This document shows, piece by piece, positions 61,180-64,000 of a stretch of DNA of 64,000 nucleotides. The translations under genes and the position numbers were made by a program. The notes below the pieces were generated by a model. It made no database searches. It was not told the DNA's origin and saw only the letters and a list, made by a program, of their open reading frames with translations. Location of the stretch: contig CP099988.1 of NCBI GenBank assembly GCA_024167805.1, forward strand, positions 2,541,001 to 2,605,000. The letters run 5' to 3'. The stretch comes from Methanobacterium sp. ERen5 (GTDB lineage: Archaea; Methanobacteriota; Methanobacteria; Methanobacteriales; Methanobacteriaceae). Numbering within the stretch: position 1 is the first letter of the stretch; every line of letters starts with the position of its first letter.

Positions 61180-61989
61180 TCATGGATTAGTCCTGTATAA
61201 GCCATTTAAAAAAGTCTCTACACTATCCACATTTTCAACATAGTAATCTGCACTGTTAGATACTGTTAAAGGTGTTTCATTAGAACAAACTACTATAGAT
61301 TTACCATTTATTGTCTTATTTTCAACAAGTTGTGATATTTGTTTAAATGCATCCATATCAGTTACATCATCACCTAAATAAATCAGCTTTTTAGTGCCAT
61401 ATCTTTTTATGATCTGGTTTATGATTTTGCCCTTATCATTTCCAATAGGAGGTCTTATTTCGATGATCTTTTTTCCTTCTTTGATCTTCAATTTCTCTGT
61501 TTCTTCCATATTATTCAGAGTTTTGAGAATAGTTTTTCGTGTAGTTTCAGGATTTTGTGCTCTTCTGTAATGTATTGAAGTGGATGTTTCTTTGGTTTCC
61601 AAAGTTATCCCTTCAATGTTAATATTTTTATCATTTTTTAGTTTTTCATTCAATTCCCTGAATATTGGTATGTAGATAACAGTTGCTTCATCCAATATTA
61701 TAAGACCATCATCCATGTACTCCATGCCATGATTCCCTATATAAACAGCACCAGGAATATCTATCATTTTAAATGCATCTTCAAGTGACCTGCCAGTTAT
61801 TATAATCAGATGATGAAATTTCTTTTGTATCTGAATTAAAACATTTTTCATGGAATTACTTACAGTTGCTTCATTGGGTCTGGTAGCAATTTTACTAATA
61901 GTACCATCAATATCAGTTATTATAACTGTCTGAGGATTTTTAAACCTTTCAAATTTTTCTAAATTGTTAAATAATTTTTTAGGTTTCAT
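61180..61989 (-). CDS. otsB: Trehalose-6-phosphate phosphatase (HAD family)
   Basis: 269 residues. The HAD motifs are D-I-D-G-T-I-S near residue 27, I-I-T-G-R-S near residue 65, and G-D-D-V-T-D-M-D-A-F in the C-terminal third; G-N-H-G-M-E is the trehalose-phosphatase cap signature. It removes phosphate from trehalose 6-phosphate. It lies convergent to otsA, 200 bases away, so both genes of trehalose synthesis are here although not in one transcript. No strong ribosome-binding site before the ATG. Confidence 0.92.
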   Translation of the reverse strand: MKPKKLFNNLEKFERFKNPQTVIITDIDGTISKIATRPNEATVSNSMKNVLIQIQKKFHHLIIITGRSLEDAFKMIDIPGAVYIGNHGMEYMDDGLIILDEATVIYIPIFRELNEKLKNDKNINIEGITLETKETSTSIHYRRAQNPETTRKTILKTLNNMEETEKLKIKEGKKIIEIRPPIGNDKGKIINQIIKRYGTKKLIYLGDDVTDMDAFKQISQLVENKTINGKSIVVCSNETPLTVSNSADYYVENVDSVETFLNGLYRTNP

Positions 61990-62225
61990 GGTTTTACAAA
62001 ATATTTGAATTTTACTTAGGAAGTAATTGAACTTCCTTTAAAGCTAATTTTTCTAATTTTTTTTGTTCATGGAAACACCGTAGAAAAAATAAAATAAAGT
62101 TAGTTATTGAATTGAATTTAAAAACTTAAGTAGTTATAGAAAATATAATATTTTAGTAATTATATGAACAATTTTATATTCAATACCAAATATGTGAGTT
62201 TGTTCAATCCATATATTTTAAAATT

Positions 62226-63414
62226 TCACTTATTTATTTGTATTGTGTACTTTGTTCCCTGGGAGGTGTTCAGGTCTATGTTTCCATTAAGCTGTTCTAC
62301 TAGATTGGTTACAATCTGAAGACCAAGAAGTATCAGAGTTTTCAAGGTCAATATTTTCAGATATACCAATACCGTTATCTGCAATAATAATATCAATCAA
62401 TTCTTCTGATTTAGATTTAATTTTGACTGATATGGTTCCTTCAGTTCCTTTAAATGCATATTTCACGATGTTTGTCACGAGTTCATTGATAATGAGACCG
62501 AGCAGTGTTGATGTATCCCTGTTCAGATTTAAATCTTCGATGTTCAGATCTGTTTTAATGGTTTCCAACGAGCCATAACTGTACAAAATAGCCTGAACCA
62601 GTTTTTCTATGTAGTCTTTTAAATTGATATGGGAATAATTTGGAGATTGAGAAAGTTTTTCCTGAACTATTGCCATGCTCTTCACACGACCCTGACTTTT
62701 CTTTAAAACATCCACAGCATCTCCAGCTTCAGCACAGCCTTCCTGGAGGTGGAGTAAACTTGAGATTATCTGTAAATTATTTTTAACACGATGATTTATC
62801 TCCCTTAACAGAACTTCCTTCTCCTCTAAAGACTTTTTAACCAATTTTTCAGCATTTTTAAGTTCAGATATATCCACAACTGTTATCATAACGGATTGAC
62901 TGTTCTCTTCACTGTAACTGTTTAAATTAATTTCCATTATAACTGGGAACGGTTTTTTACCTTTTAAAAGTTCCAGTTCACATTTCATAATTTTTTCATG
63001 TTCTGATACATTTTCAATTAATTTCTTGAATTTATAACGTGAATCAGGTGCAACAAATTGGATAAAAGCCCGGTTAATCAGGTATATCTTGTCTATTCCC
63101 AGGATGAATGTGCCTGCAAAGTTAACGTCAATGATCATGCCATTTGGATTTAGTGTGAAATAACTACATGGTGCGAAGTTGTATAGTTCAAAATATTTAA
63201 TATTAGAGGTTTGAAGTTCGATCTGACTCTTCTTCAACTCTTCATTCTGCATTTTCAGTTCTATATGATGAATTTGGAGTTCGTGGATGAGTTCATTGAC
63301 ATCCTCGGGTATGTTGGAATCATCGATCTCAAGTTCATTAATTTTATGATTAAGCAGTTCTTCAGCCTTAAACCTCAACTTTTCGACATTATTCTTATTT
63401 TTGATTTTTATCAT
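62226..63414 (-). CDS. PAS-domain sensor histidine kinase (HisKA_2 type, frameshifted at the end)
   Basis: About 396 residues after repair. An N-terminal helical region (residues 1-75) leads to a PAS domain, a HisKA_2 box R-E-I-N-H-R-V-K-N-N-L-Q-I-I-S-S-L-L and a HATPase_c domain (I-I-N-E-L-V-T-N-I-V-K-Y-A-F; D-N-G-I-G-I). After E-N-S-D-T the frame ends with an odd tail at 62287; the other frame gives L-G-L-Q-I-V-T-N-L-V-E-Q-L-N-G and a normal C-terminus to 62226. Unlike the other breaks this needs one base removed (or two added) near 62320-62326. No membrane segments, cytosolic. Confidence 0.85.
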
Positions 63415-63494
63415 CTCATATTGTGTTTGATAAACTTACATTATTATAAGAAACTTGCATTAATCAAAATATTAATAGCTTATATAAAAAATTT

Positions 63495-64000
63495 TCATGC
63501 GGTGTTCTCTTTTTTAAACTGTGAAGTGGGAAGCTGTTCATTTTTTAAGTAGGATTGATTTAATCCAGTTGTTCTATTGGGAATTGAGAAGTAGAAGGTT
63601 GTTCCATTACCAGGCTCTGATTCTGCCCAGATCCTTCCTTTATGTTTTTTTATAATCTTTTCAGAAATAGCCAGACCAATACCAGTTCCCCCATATTCAT
63701 CCCTAGAATTTAATCGCTGAAAGATGATGAATATCTTATCAAGATATTTTTTATCGATTCCAATTCCATTATCCTTAACAGAGAATATGCACTCATCCTG
63801 TGCATTACTTGAAGATACATGTATTTTAGGTTGTTTTTCTCCATGATATTTAATTGCGTTGCCTATGATGTTTTGGAAAAGCTGGTTCATCATGCGGCTG
63901 TTTGCAAAGATAAAAGGTAAATCATCATGGGTTATAACGGCATTATTTTCTTCAATTAGGGGTTTCAAACTGGTTAAAACTGTTTCTAATATCTTTTCAG
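63495..64000 (-). CDS. Histidine kinase, C-terminal part (cut by window edge)
   Basis: The minus-strand frame is open to base 64000, so the N-terminus lies outside. The visible part is a HATPase_c domain: F-Q-N-I-I-G-N-A-I-K-Y-H (N-box), V-K-D-N-G-I-G-I-D (G1), F-Q-R-L-N (F-box), Y-G-G-T-G-I-G-L-A-I (G2) and G-N-G-T-T-F-Y-F. This form is typical of PAS/phytochrome-like HisKA kinases, a different subclass from the HisKA_2 kinase next door. The end is 80 bases before that kinase, so both may be co-transcribed. Confidence 0.88.
   Translation of the reverse strand, partial: EKILETVLTSLKPLIEENNAVITHDDLPFIFANSRMMNQLFQNIIGNAIKYHGEKQPKIHVSSSNAQDECIFSVKDNGIGIDKKYLDKIFIIFQRLNSRDEYGGTGIGLAISEKIIKKHKGRIWAESEPGNGTTFYFSIPNRTTGLNQSYLKNEQLPTSQFKKENTA

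Overview
The window is archaeal and almost certainly from a Methanobacterium-like methanogen (order Methanobacteriales). The evidence is a thermosome subunit, an archaeal two-subunit primase (priS/priL), the archaeal aroA'/aroB' entry to aromatic amino acids, cyclic 2,3-diphosphoglycerate synthetase, an archaeal CCA-adding enzyme, a DUF530 protein and two surface proteins with pseudomurein-binding repeats. DNA is AT-rich. Ribosome-binding sites are of the GGAGG / GGTGAT type and TTG starts are frequent. I saw no tRNA, rRNA, CRISPR array or intact transposon.

Layout: 1-2.5 kb holds the end of an adhesin-like protein, an FMN-binding protein and a SatD-like protein with a small membrane partner. 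2.9-18.5 kb is core metabolism and information processing: thermosome, cpgS, UPF0058, hisD, aspS, a BaiN/HI0933 flavoprotein, a methyltransferase, aroA', aroB', an HPr-kinase-like ATPase, thpR and cca. 19-24.5 kb has a pseudomurein-binding protein followed by two-component signalling genes. 24.7-28.4 kb is one giant surface protein with eight nearly identical 273-bp repeats. 29.5-38.2 kb returns to core genes (priS, priL, metG, DUF530, an HTH protein) plus a SANT-like protein with a membrane segment and a lipoprotein.

38.4-44.0 kb (minus strand) is the most interesting block: a roadblock/LC7 protein, a KaiC-like/Ras-like GTPase fusion, two more RecA/KaiC-like ATPases and a TPR protein, with two class III signal-peptide (pilin-like) proteins just upstream. 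It looks like an MglA/MglB-style GTPase switch wired to KaiC-like ATPases. 44-52.6 kb carries a THUMP protein, a pseudomurein-binding protein with a cysteine-rich tail, a SIS-domain enzyme, a flippase and small stress-type proteins (ChaB, DUF2795, hemerythrin). 53.4-62 kb has a large catalase, membrane and PRC-barrel proteins, and a trehalose block: sugar-phosphate nucleotidyltransferase, a phosphohexomutase-like protein with altered active-site motifs, otsA and otsB. The window ends in two histidine kinases.

Two cross-cutting observations matter to any reader. (1) At least fourteen genes, including essential ones (metG, cca, priL, aroB'), are broken by single-base frameshifts. Thirteen of these need exactly one added base, mostly in a homopolymer run, so they are most likely sequence errors and not pseudogenes. 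(2) Several genes have a good Shine-Dalgarno site followed at normal spacing by an in-frame ATT, ATA or ATC and no plausible ATG/GTG/TTG. otsA and the nucleotidyltransferase are the clearest cases and suggest non-canonical AUH initiation.
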